The notes beneath the pieces are model-generated. The model was not told the DNA's origin and did not search any database. It was given only the letters and a program-made list of their open reading frames with translations. Positions 63,172-64,000 of a stretch of 64,000 bases of DNA are shown here, in pieces. Where the stretch lies: contig NZ_FWXD01000010.1 in the NCBI RefSeq assembly GCF_900176275.1, positions 1 to 64,000 of the forward strand, written 5' to 3'. A program made the position numbers and the translations under genes. Positions within the stretch are counted from its first letter, which is position 1, and each line of letters begins with the position of its first letter. The DNA comes from Andreprevotia lacus DSM 23236 (GTDB lineage Bacteria > Pseudomonadota > Gammaproteobacteria > Burkholderiales > Chitinibacteraceae).

Positions 63172-63759
63172 ATGTTGAAAATGATAATGGTTTATATTCA
63201 CCTTTTAACCACCTGTATTGCGCTTGCAACCGTGCTCAAGGCCGACAGGCGATTGTGGGCCTGGCGCAAGAAGCCGCTGGACAGCACGCGCCTTGGCTAT
63301 TTGCAGTCCACGCAGCGTACTGCATCCACGACACTGGCGATTTTGTGGTTCAGTGGCTTGATGTTGATCACGCTGGGTTATTTGCAGGATGGCGCGCAAT
63401 ATCTGGCCAATCCGAAATTGTGGGCCAAAGTCACGGTGGTGATATTGCTGACCATCAATGGTGGTTTGCTGCATTCAATTGCCTTTCCGGCATTGCAGAA
63501 AAGAATCGCCTTTATTGCACTGCCTGTATCCGAGCGGGCCAAATTGGCCTTGCTGGGCGCCATTTCCGGATGCAGCTGGTTGTTTGCGGCATTTCTGGGT
63601 ATTGCCCGGCCGTGGAACAAGGTCATGCCTTATGGTGAAGTGATGCTGGTTTTCTGCTGCATTGCAGCAGCTGCCATACTCACCGGCATTACCCTCGCCA
63701 TTGGTCTGGGGCGTAATGAGCCAGCCAACTGGCTGAGTACGTCTGCCCACGGCGCCTGA
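63172..63759 (+). CDS. Integral membrane protein of unknown function (DUF2214-like pattern)
   Basis: The 195-residue protein starts MLKMIMVYIHLLTTCIALAT and has five or so hydrophobic segments (about 5-22, 55-75, 85-108, 125-145, 155-178). Early histidine H10 and the GYLQDGAQYLANPKLWAKVT segment resemble small DUF2214-type membrane proteins, but I cannot place it firmly. GAGGAG lies 7 bases before the ATG. Its codons are more AT-rich than those of the neighbours, and the gap upstream is AT-rich too. This may mark recent acquisition. Confidence 0.65.
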   Translation: MLKMIMVYIHLLTTCIALATVLKADRRLWAWRKKPLDSTRLGYLQSTQRTASTTLAILWFSGLMLITLGYLQDGAQYLANPKLWAKVTVVILLTINGGLLHSIAFPALQKRIAFIALPVSERAKLALLGAISGCSWLFAAFLGIARPWNKVMPYGEVMLVFCCIAAAAILTGITLAIGLGRNEPANWLSTSAHGA

Positions 63760-63785
63760 CCTGTCCTGTGCCTTGAGGGGGTGAA

Positions 63786-63812
63786 GCCCGGCCGGTGTTT
63801 CGCCGGCCGGGC
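63786..63812. repeat. GC-rich hairpin between the membrane protein and the last gene
   Basis: A 10-bp stem (GCCCGGCCGG / CCGGCCGGGC) with a seven-base loop begins 26 bases after the 63172 gene stop. It lacks a T run, so it is not a standard intrinsic terminator. Confidence 0.5.
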
Positions 63813-63835
63813 CGCAAGCTGGGGTAAAATGCGGC

Positions 63836-64000
63836 ATGAATCTGCATTTAGTCATTCCCCATGCCGACTGGCCTGATGCGGCCGGCCGCACCGCCATTGC
63901 CAAGGCACTTGTTACCCCTGCGCTCACCCGGCTGATCGGCCGGGGGCGGCGCCAGCCCATTCCCGCTGCCAGCTGGCAGGCCCATCTGGCCAGCCTGTTT
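63836..64000 (+). CDS. Phosphoglycerate mutase-like (AlkP-fold) protein, 5' part only
   Basis: The first 55 codons of a gene running off the window read MNLHLVIPHADWPDAAGRTA, then a helical segment with LTRLIGRGRR. The start with a beta strand and IPHADWPD resembles betaproteobacterial proteins annotated as phosphoglycerate-mutase-like regulators. With only 55 residues this is tentative. AAAAT-rich sequence and GGGG lie just before the ATG. A start at 63836 is the only one seen. Confidence 0.5.
   Translation, partial: MNLHLVIPHADWPDAAGRTAIAKALVTPALTRLIGRGRRQPIPAASWQAHLASLF

Overview
The window is 64 kb of high-GC (about 60-65% by eye), densely packed chromosomal DNA of a Gram-negative betaproteobacterium. 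Gene content and order fit the Neisseriales (Chromobacteriaceae or Chitinibacteraceae type): the fmdB-DUF502-aspS block, a cyd operon with cydP and a GbsR/MarR regulator, and the rpsB-to-rnhB envelope superoperon. The genus cannot be fixed from sequence alone. I see no rRNA, tRNA, CRISPR array, prophage or intact insertion sequence. Intergenic gaps are all under 300 bases and most hold a hairpin terminator or a promoter.

Layout. 0-4 kb (minus strand): cytochrome bd oxidase operon, regulator-cydP-cydA-cydB-cydX, with a perfect palindrome at the regulator promoter. 4-7 kb: fmdB, a DUF502 membrane protein and aspS, then an unrecognised gene. 7.5-18.7 kb: glnE (minus) divergent from yhdP, followed by a nitrilase-family amidase, tldD, a hydroxyisobutyryl-CoA hydrolase-like gene and a BI-1/YccA membrane protein behind a sigma-32-like promoter. 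18.8-21.7 kb: a PAS-containing sensor kinase and FixJ/LuxR-type regulator. 21.7-25.6 kb (minus): gspL-gspM-gspN (type II secretion, detached from other gsp genes), trxB and a DUF190 gene.

25.7-28.8 kb holds a four-gene MCE-type lipid transport operon: permease, a small protein that looks like an ABC ATPase stripped of its nucleotide-binding motifs, an MCE substrate-binding protein and a lipoprotein. 28.8-43.4 kb is the conserved run rpsB, tsf, pyrH, frr, uppS, cdsA, dxr, rseP, bamA, skp, lpxD, fabZ, lpxA, lpxB, rnhB, linking translation, nucleotide supply, phospholipid, isoprenoid, outer-membrane protein and lipid A synthesis.

43.6-47.6 kb: motA, motB, a membrane-anchored methyltransferase and an HDOD-GAF protein. 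47.7-54.4 kb: a TrmH/SpoU RNA methyltransferase, a periplasmic alpha-carbonic anhydrase, an atypical PilZ protein, ung, a ROK sugar kinase coupled to a cytoplasmic GH9 glycosidase (a likely amino-sugar salvage pair) and hldD. 54.4-55.6 kb (minus): a pentapeptide protein and an exported HExxH protein. 55.7-64 kb: cysM, a SemiSWEET, a PHP phosphatase, a RibD-like reductase, a YciO/Sua5 protein, an M50 protease, trpS, a small membrane protein, scpA-scpB, an unknown membrane protein and the start of a gene that runs off the end.

The most interesting points are the Walker-less ATPase in the MCE operon (26428-26988), the ROK-GH9 pair, the twin identical-loop hairpins after trpS, the palindrome controlling the cyd operon, and the heat-shock-like promoter of the BI-1 gene.
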